Positions 6,925 to 14,421 of a DNA stretch of 34,005 nucleotides are shown piece after piece (the first letter of the stretch is position 1; each line of letters begins with the position of its first letter). Origin of the DNA: DATKZH01 sp964505295 (GTDB lineage: Bacteria > Planctomycetota > Planctomycetia > Pirellulales > Thermoguttaceae); contig CAZDHR010000020.1 of assembly GCA_964505295.1 (NCBI GenBank), positions 1 through 34,005 of the forward strand, read 5' to 3'. A program made the position numbers and the translations under genes. The notes under the pieces were generated by a model. That model was not told the DNA's origin, made no database searches, and worked only from the letters and a program-made list of their open reading frames with translations.

Positions 6925-8399
6925 TGTTCGGCAAGTTCATCCCTGTGACAACGGGTCTGGCCAAGATGTTCTCCACCGTCGAGGCCAACGTCACGCACAC
7001 CAACACGATTTCCAAAGTGTACTCGCCCGATGTCCATTGGATCATCATCGGCGCCCTGCTGGGAGCATGGCTGGTGGGACGGTTGGAGGGCGAAAGCCGC
7101 AACTGGGTTAAGTATTCTCCCGGTATGTTGCTTCTCGCTCTCTTGGGCGGAATCATTTTTGGCTTCGGAACGCGGTTGGGGCCCGGATGCACGACGCACC
7201 ACATCTTCGGCGGCCTGGCCGTAATGAGCGTCGCCAGCCTGACAATCGCCGTGGTGGGCTTGCCGTTCGCATTCCTGGCCTTTGAGTTCGTGGCCAAGCT
7301 CGGTTACGGGCCATATTTCAAGCACCAGGAGACCCTCGCTGTGTGCCAAACGTGTCGCAACGCAGGACTCCACCCGGACGACGACGCCTGCCAGGTACTG
7401 GACGAGGAAACCCTCGCGGAGTGCCGCAAGTATCGCCACGAGGAACTGGAACACGACCATCGGTTGGTTTTGGATGAGAAGTACAATCCGTGGAAGAGTG
7501 TGCTCCGCATGGTGGCCTGGTCGATTGTCGGTGTAGTCATCCTGTCCTCGCTCTACACCGGCTTGTTCGGAACCACCAACCAAGCCTTGGGCTCAGGGCC
7601 CCTGTGGCCCAACATCATCCGCCTCATCGCGGGGGTATGCTTGGGGTTTGGCATCGCCAAAGCCGGCGTGGGCACCGAATGTGGACTGATGGCGCCGGAA
7701 TCACTTTTGGTCCCAGAATCGCATTACCGCAAACTGAAGATCCCGGTCGTTACCCAACGGATGTTCCAGGCATTGCTGCCGGTTTCCGGTATCTTGGCAG
7801 CGATTCTCGTACTGAATGCAGCCGTGCTGGTAATGTGGCTGGGATTCGGCTGGCCGGTTCCTGACGCAGCCCCGAAGCCACAAGGGTGGGGCTTGCACAT
7901 TGGCCACCTGCTGGCCGCTCCGTGCCTGGCCATCGGCAGCGTATTCATGATCGGGTGCGAGATCCGCAGCTACGGGCGTGTCGGTCTCGGCTATCTGACC
8001 GGTATCGTGGGATTGATCGGGTTCTATTTCGGCTACCTGCCCTACGTCTACTTCCACGAGGCGATTGACGGATTCATCGCCAATCACACGTTCCTTCGTG
8101 CGACGAACATCCCCGAACTGCTGACCTCGGACCCCGTCGGGCAGAAGGTGGTCGGCGTTTTGTACACGGCTTCGCTCGTAGGACTGTTCGTTCTGGTGGT
8201 CGTTCAAGGGGCAAAACGTATTGGGGCCACCCCCAAGGAGTACCTCACGATAAACACTGACGATCTGGCTTTGCGAAGTATCGCACAGAGCATGAACGTC
8301 CCCGCATCGCCGAGGCGCGATGAAGCGAACAAACCCTTTGTCGACCGCTCCGGTGACGCAGGCGACTACGAGGATGAGGAGAAATACTCCGCGGCATGA
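6825..8399 (+). CDS. YeeE/YedE-family (thiosulfate-type) transporter, two fused domains
   Basis: The 524-residue protein with about a dozen membrane segments resembles the YeeE/YedE (TsuA-like, DUF395) permeases, which import thiosulfate or related sulfur species. Family-type cysteines occur in RLGPGCTTHH (C122), GVGTECGLMAPESL (C286) and MIGCEIRSYG (C378). Between the first and second halves lies a soluble loop with four more cysteines (C174, C177, C189, C200), which could bind metal or make persulfides (inference). The start is GTG 6825, with GGAAAGGAAA just upstream and MADSSRK as the N-terminus; longer readings into the NifX-like gene have no homology. It overlaps the preceding gene and probably shares its sigma-54 transcript. 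Confidence 0.9.
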   Translation: MADSSRKISFWKRQWPFAVGGAIVGLGEAIYFLMFGKFIPVTTGLAKMFSTVEANVTHTNTISKVYSPDVHWIIIGALLGAWLVGRLEGESRNWVKYSPGMLLLALLGGIIFGFGTRLGPGCTTHHIFGGLAVMSVASLTIAVVGLPFAFLAFEFVAKLGYGPYFKHQETLAVCQTCRNAGLHPDDDACQVLDEETLAECRKYRHEELEHDHRLVLDEKYNPWKSVLRMVAWSIVGVVILSSLYTGLFGTTNQALGSGPLWPNIIRLIAGVCLGFGIAKAGVGTECGLMAPESLLVPESHYRKLKIPVVTQRMFQALLPVSGILAAILVLNAAVLVMWLGFGWPVPDAAPKPQGWGLHIGHLLAAPCLAIGSVFMIGCEIRSYGRVGLGYLTGIVGLIGFYFGYLPYVYFHEAIDGFIANHTFLRATNIPELLTSDPVGQKVVGVLYTASLVGLFVLVVVQGAKRIGATPKEYLTINTDDLALRSIAQSMNVPASPRRDEANKPFVDRSGDAGDYEDEEKYSAA

Positions 8400-8541
8400 G
8401 TAGCAGCGTTGGCAAAACTATTGTGGCCGGCCGAGCTGTTTCGGTGCCGACGGGTTGGCACTTCGGCTCGGCTGGCCCTGCTGTCGTCGTGCCCGGAGTG
8501 GTGGCAATCACGACCCACGATAGAGAAAAGGAGGCCACGAT

Positions 8542-8754
8542 ATGCTGGTACTGAGTCGCAAGGAAGGGGAAAGCATCGTTATCCAGGGTCGAATTGTGGT
8601 TTCCGTCCTCAATGTCCGGGGCCACAAGGTGCGGATCGGCGTCGAGGCTCCCACGGACATGGCGGTACACCGCGGAGAGGTCTTGGAGGCGATCATGAAC
8701 GAGGAAACCGGCGAACGACCCATTGCAGAGAGTTGCCTTCCAAAGAAGGGGTGA
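8542..8754 (+). CDS. csrA: Carbon storage regulator CsrA
   Basis: CsrA is a small dimeric RNA-binding protein that controls translation by binding GGA motifs near ribosome-binding sites. The 70 residues match throughout: MLVLSRKEGESIVIQGRI at the start, then VRIGVEAPTDMAVHRGEV, whose VHR segment is the RNA-contact region. The ATG has the strongest Shine-Dalgarno site in the cassette (AAGGAGG, 7 nt upstream). That site contains a GGA, so autoregulation is possible. It lies 142 bp after the permease gene, so co-transcription is plausible but not certain. Its link to a sulfur permease and NifX-like protein is unusual. Confidence 0.95.
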   Translation: MLVLSRKEGESIVIQGRIVVSVLNVRGHKVRIGVEAPTDMAVHRGEVLEAIMNEETGERPIAESCLPKKG

Positions 8755-8854
8755 CGACGCCATATTCGCCGCGGAGCGATTTCGGATGCGGCTTCCATAA
8801 CGGTAGCCGTGACGGCAACCTCACTGTTGCGGGCGGGCCATACGAAACGCCGTT

Positions 8855-8937
8855 GAGAAAAGGGGGCAGGCACCTCGCCGCTGGCGTTTGCTCACGGCCT
8901 CCAGCGCATCTGGGCTCGGAGCCAGTCCCCGTTTCTC
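8855..8937. repeat. REP-like hairpin element (aaaagggggcaggcac family)
   Basis: The arms at 8855-8873 and 8919-8937 are inverted, matching at 15 of 19 positions (gagaaaagggggcaggcac versus gagccagtccccgtttctc). About 45 bp lie between them. I recognise this type from other planctomycete genomes (from memory). It occupies part of the gap 8755-9097 between csrA and the convergent protease gene; the rest of the gap shows no gene. Confidence 0.6.
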
Positions 8938-9097
8938 GACTCCTTGCTTACAGTTCGAGCACGCAAGTTATCTCCGCACGGGACTCCTCTCGTGCCGTGC
9001 TGTTGGGCCTTCCACAGCCCATGAACGGAGGGCTTGCGCCGGAACCCCGGGACCGAAGGAGCCGCTCCACGTTGGGTGATCGTTGGCAATGCGAACG

Positions 9098-10222
9098 TCA
9101 ATAGGAACCCTCCGACCTGCTCAGGAGCTTCAGCCCCTGGAAGAAGATCGCCAGCAGCCCGATGGCGGCCAGGATGGTTTTGGTCTGGTCGGCGCGGCTC
9201 GTGCCGGCGATCTCTTCCCAGCTCAGCGGCCGGTTGGCTTGCGATGGCGCGACGGGGCTTTGCGCGGCAGAGTCCGGCGGAGAGACGGTCCAGCCGGCGT
9301 CGGGCGATGAGGACGGCGCCTGAGACAGGCTCGGCTGGGCAGACCTCGAGGGTCGGGCCGGAATGGAGGCGACCGGCGGCGGGTGCGCGTTCGGCTGGTT
9401 GGGGCCGGGTCGGGTCGGGTCGGGTCGGGATTGCTGCCAGGTCGTGTTCGGGCTCGGTTGCGCTCGCTGGGCAACTGCCGGCGAGCTCGACTGCGTGTGT
9501 CGCGCGATCGGCGTTGCGTTGGGCTGCGTGTCCCGGGCGATCATGGTGGAGCCGGCGTCGAGGCGCTGGAAGTCGTCGGCCACGGACGTCAGGAATTGGC
9601 CGACCCGGCCGCAGTAGCTGCCGGTCGTATGGCCCCACGCGGCGCCGAACAGGACGCCGGCCAGCTCGCCCCGGCTGTTGAAGATCGGCCCGCCCGAGTC
9701 TCCCTGCCGGGCGCCGGCCGATAGCTCGACCATCTCGAATGGGTGTTTTTTACCCGGAGCGACGTATTGGGTACACCGCCCCGTCACCGCCCGATACCGG
9801 CCGCTCCCGTACCCGGCGATGGTGAGCGGCTCGCCGGGCTGTGGCGGCCGGGTGGCCAGGGGGATGGGGTCGACGTTGGGTCGCCAGACGGCCAGGGCGG
9901 CCAGGTCCCAGTCGCGATCGGTTTTGATCAGCGTGGCGCCGGAACGGAATCCGTCGGGAAAGACAACGACGATCTGGCCCTTCGCGTCCGAGACCACGTG
10001 CCAATTGGTCACCACCAGGCCGAGCTTGTCGGTGACGGCTACCAGGGCCCCGGAGCCGAGCGACATGCCCGCGCCCTCCGGAACCATCACCCGCACCACC
10101 GCCGGATGCGGCCGGCCGGCCGTGTTGGCGACGAACGGGGGATCGCGGCCGAGCAGACTGGGGCGGCCCATCGCGGCGCCGGTCGCCACAAACAGGATGG
10201 CGAGTGACCAGAGCGGCTTCAC
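9098..10222 (-). CDS. Membrane-tethered trypsin-like (S1/HtrA-type) serine protease
   Basis: The 374-residue reading from GTG 10222 starts with a signal sequence (KPLWSLAILFVATGAAMG). A trypsin-fold protease domain follows with the full triad: H75 (VTNWHVV), D106 (DWDLAAL) and S176 (GDSGGPIF). A long Pro/Ser/Gln/Arg-rich linker (about 215-345) leads to one C-terminal hydrophobic segment (TILAAIGLLAIFFQGLKLL). I infer an exported protease held at the membrane by its C-terminus. There is no PDZ domain, unlike classical HtrA. The GTG start overlaps the stop of the 47-residue gene (GTGA), so translation is probably coupled. An ATG at 10369 is in frame but would overlap that gene entirely. Confidence 0.88.
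   Translation of the reverse strand: MKPLWSLAILFVATGAAMGRPSLLGRDPPFVANTAGRPHPAVVRVMVPEGAGMSLGSGALVAVTDKLGLVVTNWHVVSDAKGQIVVVFPDGFRSGATLIKTDRDWDLAALAVWRPNVDPIPLATRPPQPGEPLTIAGYGSGRYRAVTGRCTQYVAPGKKHPFEMVELSAGARQGDSGGPIFNSRGELAGVLFGAAWGHTTGSYCGRVGQFLTSVADDFQRLDAGSTMIARDTQPNATPIARHTQSSSPAVAQRAQPSPNTTWQQSRPDPTRPGPNQPNAHPPPVASIPARPSRSAQPSLSQAPSSSPDAGWTVSPPDSAAQSPVAPSQANRPLSWEEIAGTSRADQTKTILAAIGLLAIFFQGLKLLSRSEGSY
9407..9429 (+). repeat. GGGTC tandem repeat with G-quadruplex potential
   Basis: Four GGGTC units plus a closing GGG give five G-tracts separated by two bases. The tract lies in the protease linker, on the template strand of that gene, and encodes Pro/Arg/Asp/Thr-rich residues. Slippage here would shift the frame, because the unit is 5 bp. 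Confidence 0.65.
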
Positions 10223-10362
10223 GCTTTTGCAGACCTCATCGCGACGGGGGCGTCGCGAGTGGATTGTCGTCGGGCCTCGCTGGCGATGATCCTCCGCAAC
10301 AGCTCCCGACGCAGCCGCTCCAGCTCGGCCCTTCTGGACGATTCGGTCTTGATCGGTTGCAT
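10219..10362 (-). CDS. 47-residue basic helical protein of unknown function
   Basis: From ATG 10362 the product is MQPIKTESSRRAELERLRRE..., rich in Arg and Glu and predicted helical. AGGTG lies 6 nt before the ATG. The gene starts 7 bp after the ribbon-helix-helix gene ends and its stop overlaps the protease start (GTGA), so it sits in the middle of a tightly packed three-gene operon. I recognise no family. The tight packing is the main reason to call it real. Confidence 0.6.
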   Translation of the reverse strand: MQPIKTESSRRAELERLRRELLRRIIASEARRQSTRDAPVAMRSAKA

Positions 10363-10369
10363 GGCGCAC

Positions 10370-10621
10370 CTACGCGGCGATCGGTCGACCGCCTCTGAGG
10401 TCTTCGGTCCTGGGGGGGAAATCACGGCCGCCGTTGTGGGCGTCTTTCAAGCGACGCAGCTCGCTCCGCAGGGCGTCTTCGGCCAGCTTGGTGAGCGTCA
10501 GCCGCACCGGGTAGCCGGCCAAGAACACGGCGGCGTCGCGGGCCTCGTCCAACAACTCGGCCGGCAGGTAGAGCGTCGCCCGAACCTTGGGCGACCCCCG
10601 CTTCCTCCGTTCAAACTTCAC
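10370..10621 (-). CDS. Ribbon-helix-helix type DNA-binding protein
   Basis: The 83-residue protein has a strand KVRATLYLP, a helix AELLDEARDAAVFLAG, and a second helix LTLTKLAEDALRSELRRLK. A conserved tail HNGGRDFPPR...LRGGRPI follows. This matches small RHH regulators often found beside ParA-like or plasmid genes (recalled family, not searched). The start is GTG 10621, with GGAGGTGA 5 nt upstream, in preference to an in-frame ATG at 10729. As first gene of the protease operon with AAACGT palindromes upstream, it is probably an autorepressor. Confidence 0.75.
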   Translation of the reverse strand: MKFERRKRGSPKVRATLYLPAELLDEARDAAVFLAGYPVRLTLTKLAEDALRSELRRLKDAHNGGRDFPPRTEDLRGGRPIAA

Positions 10622-10648
10622 TTCCTCACCTCCATGCCCGCCCCCGAC

Positions 10649-10675
10649 AAACGTTTCGTAAAACGTCCGACGTTT
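10649..10675 (-). promoter_or_regulatory. Candidate operator for the ribbon-helix-helix protein
   Basis: AAACGTTT (10649-10656) and AAACGT-CCG-ACGTTT (10661-10675) are two palindromes with the same half-site, 28-54 bp upstream of the RHH start. RHH repressors commonly bind such short repeated half-sites near their own promoter. Confidence 0.45.
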
Positions 10676-10855
10676 GACGCACCTGCAAACGACTTCGACC
10701 GCTCCCCAAGCGAATATGAGAGATTCCACGGCCCCCGCCCCCAGCTTGCCCGAGGCGGACGGTTTCAGTAACCGTCACAGACGCCCCAGACCGACCGCAC
10801 TCGGCTGGATTTTGTGGGGAAGGCCGGATAGACTGGACGGGTGGAGGGACTTGCG

Positions 10856-11032
10856 ATGATTGAATCGGTTGAATGCAAGAACTTCAAAGTGCTGCGCGAT
10901 GCCACCCTGCCGCTGGGCCGGTGCAACGTCCTCGTGGGGCCCAACGGGAGCGGGAAGACGACGGTGCCCGAGGCGCTGGAATTGGCCCGACCCGGTCGCG
11001 TTGACGACCTAACCGGCATACGGAGTTGGTGA
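10856..11032 (+). pseudogene. Truncated AAA-family ATPase (N-terminal remnant)
   Basis: The reading MIESVECKNFKVLRDATLPL...VLVGPNGSGKTT is the N-terminus of a RecF/SMC-like AAA ATPase with an intact Walker A motif (GPNGSGKT). After EALEL the sequence loses similarity and stops at 58 residues; real members have several hundred. A good Shine-Dalgarno site (GGAGGGA, 7 nt upstream) survives, so a peptide could still be made. It is most simply the 5' end of a deleted gene. Confidence 0.7.
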
Positions 11033-11056
11033 GCGTAGCCTGGCAAACTGGCAGCA

Positions 11057-12187
11057 CTACCACTCGCCCCGCTTGCGGATCTCCGTGGAAGAAACGCCTT
11101 CGCGGAACTGGTCGGCCGGGACTTCCCGGCAGAGGGACTGGAAGGGCTCGGGCAGGTCGAGGTCGCCGAGGGTGACGAAGCCTTCGCCCGTGTCGCGCCC
11201 GAAGACGAGGAACCGGCAGCCGCGACTGGCGATTTCCTCAATCGCCGAGCGGCATGCACCCGGGTCGCCGCCGTAGAAACGGGCGTCGGCGATCCGGCGG
11301 AGCGTGTCGGTGCCGACCACGAACGTCACCCCGGGGAACAGCGCCGACTTCTCGACGAACTTGCCGGAGCGCGTCAGCCAGACGACCTCGTCCGCCCCGA
11401 ACTGCCCGACGCGACGCGCCAGCTCGCAGTAGTCCAGGGGCGGCTTGTCGGCGTTGACGATGGGCATCTCCCAATCGACGGGCACGCCCAGCAGCCTTTG
11501 GGCGGTTTGTACCATTCGGCGGTGCCCGGCGTGGATGGGGTTGAACGCACCAGACAGGATCGCCTCGGGCGCCCGATCCGCCCGGTCTGCGGGCCCGCCG
11601 TGGCGGACCTTCTCGACCTTGCCCAGGAGGAGGTTCTGCCACGCCTTCGGCGCCGTGACCCGTGACTCATCGATCCCTTCGCCCTCCAGCAGATCGACCT
11701 GGAGCCGTCGTTCCAGCCCACACGCTTCGGCAACCGCGCCGAGCACCAGGCGAGACACGAGCCGCTCCTCTTGCGCCCTCGTGCGGGCTCCCTTGGTGAA
11801 CTCGAGCGACCGGGTCACGGTCACCGCCGGGGTCTGGACGCCCAGATGGGCCCGGTGCGGCCCACGCTTGGGCCGGTCGCTGGCCAGGCTGGCCGTGCAC
11901 GCGACGCCGGCCAGAGAGCCTGGCGAGTCGTCCAGCCGGCACGCCCGGAGGAACGCGGCCATGGCCATCGCCCGGGCGGTCTCGACGGAGCAAGCCTGCT
12001 CGGGCGGTCCGCCGAGCCAGTCGGCCAGCGCGGCGGCAGAGTAGGGGACCGCGGCTTCGAGCACGGTCTGTGAGGCGCCGGGGACCTGAAGCAGTTGGCC
12101 GATCGCCCCGGTGCCGCCGCCCGTCACGGCCATCACCACCCGGGCGGGCGTGGCGTGGATTTCTTCGACGAGCTGTTGGATCGACAT
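11057..12187 (-). CDS. CinA C-terminal-like domain fused to a nucleotidylyltransferase
   Basis: Residues about 5-160 resemble the CinA C-terminal/PncC domain (NMN deamidase): VTGGGTGAIGQLL, VPYSAAALADWLG, ETARAMAMAAF, GVACTASLASDRPKRG. Residues about 208-376 are a NadD-like nucleotidylyltransferase, with SGAFNPIHAGH (212-222, the HxGH site) and SSTEIR (366-371). Together they could make NaMN from NMN and then adenylate it, in NAD salvage. But the stretch matching the PncC AESCTGG motif reads VMAVTGG, so the nucleophilic Ser appears to be missing and deamidase activity is doubtful. The same arrangement, with the same altered motif, is what I recall for the plant protein At2g01220. The gene stands alone, convergent with the ATPase remnant. 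Confidence 0.85.
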   Translation of the reverse strand: MSIQQLVEEIHATPARVVMAVTGGGTGAIGQLLQVPGASQTVLEAAVPYSAAALADWLGGPPEQACSVETARAMAMAAFLRACRLDDSPGSLAGVACTASLASDRPKRGPHRAHLGVQTPAVTVTRSLEFTKGARTRAQEERLVSRLVLGAVAEACGLERRLQVDLLEGEGIDESRVTAPKAWQNLLLGKVEKVRHGGPADRADRAPEAILSGAFNPIHAGHRRMVQTAQRLLGVPVDWEMPIVNADKPPLDYCELARRVGQFGADEVVWLTRSGKFVEKSALFPGVTFVVGTDTLRRIADARFYGGDPGACRSAIEEIASRGCRFLVFGRDTGEGFVTLGDLDLPEPFQSLCREVPADQFREGVSSTEIRKRGEW

Positions 12188-12650
12188 GGGAACTCGCAGC
12201 GGATCACGCCCTTAAAGGGTGAGGTGGCATGCCCCGGAGGCGGCATTCGTGGTCGGTCGAATGGCTCGATCCGACGCCTCCGCGCCACTTTAGCGGGTCA
12301 GGCGGTCGATTCACATCCCCGGGCGGGAGATCTCTCCGGCGGGCAAATTCGGTTCGCCGGGCCACATGATCGGCTGAGCCGGCGCGGGAGCAGGACGCCG
12401 AACCCCCCTTTGGGGCGTTGCCAAAGCGTCTTCATGTCGCCTCAGAACAGGGGGGGGAGTGACGATCAAGAAACCCCTCATGTGGACGGAAACGGGCCTC
12501 TAAGCCGGTCTTTAGGAATTTCCCGCGATTTTCCCAAGATGCAACCCCATGCCCCGAATAACTGTTCGGACCGGCGCTGGAGCCGGCGAGCGTAGGCGTC
12601 ACGAAGCGAACCAACCCAATTCACCTGATTCGTACTTGGAGGACTCGGAG
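12188..12650. other. 463-bp intergenic region without a gene
   Basis: This gap separates divergent genes. It holds short GC-rich hairpins, such as CCGGCG...CGCCGG near 12338-12363 and a gccggc pair near 12570-12590. At the right end is the strong Shine-Dalgarno site (TTGGAGGA) of the coiled-coil gene. Open frames here have no coherent content. I could not pick a promoter with confidence. Confidence 0.5.
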
Positions 12651-13451
12651 ATGATCAGAAAGGCGATCGTTGGAACGGGCGTGTTGGTGGTCCTGGGCGT
12701 GTTGGTCTTTGGGACCGAGGTGGTCAGCTACGTTCGCACGTCGGCGGGCGTTGTGAGCGACGCGGTCCACGACAATGTGCCCATCGAGTTTCAGATTGAG
12801 CGGGCGCGCGACCTGATCGAGGATTTGGTTCCCGATATCCGCAAGGCCCTACACGTCATTGCCAAGGAACAGGTCGAGGTCGAGCGTCTGGAGAACGAGA
12901 TTGCCGAGGGAGAGGCGGCCTTGGACAACGCCGAGGAGCAGATGGTGCGGCTGCGGGACGACCTCCAGAGCAGCAAGGAAATGTTCGTGTACAACAAGCG
13001 GACGTACACGGTTTCGCAGGTGAAGACCGATCTGGCCAACCGCCTCGACCGATGCCGCACGGCCAAGGCCACGCTGGAAACCAAACGGCAGATCTTCGAC
13101 GCCCGACTGAAGAAGCTCGACGCCGCCCGGGAGAAACTGGACGGGATGCTCAGCGAGCGGTCGAGGCTCCAGGTCGAGGTGGAGCACCTCGAAGCCCGGC
13201 TGAAGATGCTCGCCGCAGCGCAGACGACCAGCGACTACAAGGTCGACGACACGAAGCTGGCCCAGGCGAAGGAGCTGATCAGCGATCTGCGGACCCGGCT
13301 CGACGTGGCCGAGAAGCTGGTCGACGTCGAAGGGCAACTGCATGGCGAGATTCAGCTCGATGACCCCGTGCCTGAGGATTTGGTCGAGCAGGTGGCCGAG
13401 TACTTCCAAGAGGAGCCGGAAGTCGAGGCCTTGGCGCAGGTGCAAGACTGA
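12651..13451 (+). CDS. Membrane-anchored coiled-coil protein, conserved in planctomycetes
   Basis: The 266-residue protein has an N-terminal membrane helix (about 5-24, IVGTGVLVVLGVLVFGTEVV), the segment VSYVRTSAG, and then long heptad-rich helices (about 55-240) predicted to form coiled coils. The acidic C-terminus follows VDVEGQLHGEIQLDDPVPED. I recognise the VSYVRTS...FEIERAR...VIAKE..VE pattern as widespread in planctomycetes with no assigned function; it recalls PspA-like or envelope scaffold proteins only in general shape. The ATG is preceded by GGAGGA. Homologues often lie near signalling genes (from memory), and here the FHA and kinase genes follow. Confidence 0.85.
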   Translation: MIRKAIVGTGVLVVLGVLVFGTEVVSYVRTSAGVVSDAVHDNVPIEFQIERARDLIEDLVPDIRKALHVIAKEQVEVERLENEIAEGEAALDNAEEQMVRLRDDLQSSKEMFVYNKRTYTVSQVKTDLANRLDRCRTAKATLETKRQIFDARLKKLDAAREKLDGMLSERSRLQVEVEHLEARLKMLAAAQTTSDYKVDDTKLAQAKELISDLRTRLDVAEKLVDVEGQLHGEIQLDDPVPEDLVEQVAEYFQEEPEVEALAQVQD

Positions 13452-13722
13452 CCGGCCGGGAGCCGGAGGGAGGTTGGAGGGAGTGAGCGATGGATGGACT
13501 CGAAATGCGGCCTGCGGCGGCACGGGACGGTTGCGGAGCTTCCGTCCCGTCGAGGTGCAAGGGCCCGAGCCGCACGAGGCCCGGACCGCAACCGCAGAGT
13601 CGCTTCTGCCGGGCCGACACGGCCCCGGCGCTCTCGTCCGGCCCACCTTTCGGTCCTGGCCCACGGCCCACTGGTGTGGCACAATGCTAGGGTTGACCGC
13701 CGCTTTCCGGGAATCAGATCCG

Positions 13723-14328
13723 ATGGACTCCTACTCAGGGCGAAAGGCCGACCGGTTTTTGCTGTGGGTCGACGCGGTAGGCGGCTACATGGTGTGCCTG
13801 GGGGACGAGGTGACCCTAGGCCAGCCGGTCGGCTCCAAGCCGGTCGGCATCCCCATTTTGGGGGATTTATCCAGTCGTCACGCGCGAATTTGGCGTGACG
13901 GCGGAGGTTACTTGATCGAGGCCATTCGGGAGGTCCGGGTGGACGATCGCCTGGTGCGGCGTGTGGCCCTGTTGGGCCAGCGGTCGGAGATCCGGCTTGG
14001 CGACAGCGTGAAGCTGCTCTTCCGCCGACCGCACGCGCTGAGCGCGACCGCCCGGCTCGATTTCTTGAGCCGGCACCGGACCGAGCCCTCGGTCGACGCG
14101 GTGCTGCTGATGGCCGACTCCTGTGTGCTGGGGCCGAAGCCGCACAGCCACGTGGTCTGCCGCGACTGGCCGCGCGAGGTGGTTTTGTACCGTCATGACG
14201 ACGAGTTGTATTGTCGTAGCAGGGGAATCGTGGAGATCGACGGCGTCCGGCGCGAAGGCCGCAGTCCGATCACCCGGAACTCCCGGGTCCTGGGCGACCG
14301 GTTTTCCTTCAGCCTGGAGCCAGTCTGA
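13723..14328 (+). CDS. FHA-domain protein, probably two FHA folds in tandem
   Basis: FHA domains bind phosphothreonine peptides. The first (about 8-108) has the family's SRH signature in GDLSSRHARIWRDGGGYLIEA, and ends IRLGDSVKLLFRR. The usual NGT is replaced by VDDRLV, and the first LGR by LGQ. The second half (about 125-201) repeats the pattern in degenerate form: VLGPKPHSHVVCRDWP, VVLYRHDDELYCRS, VEIDGVRREG and RVLGDRFSFSL. It is thus probably a second FHA fold that has kept the His but little else. ATG 13723 gives 201 residues; ATG 13684 would add 13. The Ser/Thr kinase starts 164 bp downstream, so this may be its phosphopeptide reader (inference). Confidence 0.8.
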   Translation: MDSYSGRKADRFLLWVDAVGGYMVCLGDEVTLGQPVGSKPVGIPILGDLSSRHARIWRDGGGYLIEAIREVRVDDRLVRRVALLGQRSEIRLGDSVKLLFRRPHALSATARLDFLSRHRTEPSVDAVLLMADSCVLGPKPHSHVVCRDWPREVVLYRHDDELYCRSRGIVEIDGVRREGRSPITRNSRVLGDRFSFSLEPV

Positions 14329-14421
14329 GGGAGCCGGGCAGCCGGCGGGTTGCCGAGTTGCCGAGCCCGGCCTACGGGCCGCCGGGTGCCCCGGGAGTTG
14401 CAGGGACAACCGAAGACCGAA

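Noticed and set aside
8409..8425. A sigma-54-like sequence upstream of csrA (TTGGCAAAACTATTGTG)
   Set aside because: Spacing is right but the invariant GC of the -12 box is GT, and the -24 box lacks the CACG. It is too weak to call without transcript data.
8451..8475. Another -24-like ttggcac upstream of csrA
   Set aside because: No GC occurs 10 bp after the GG, so the -12 box is missing.
8409..9104. A 231-codon plus-strand frame over csrA
   Set aside because: csrA in the other frame is certain and has a strong ribosome-binding site; this frame has no motif.
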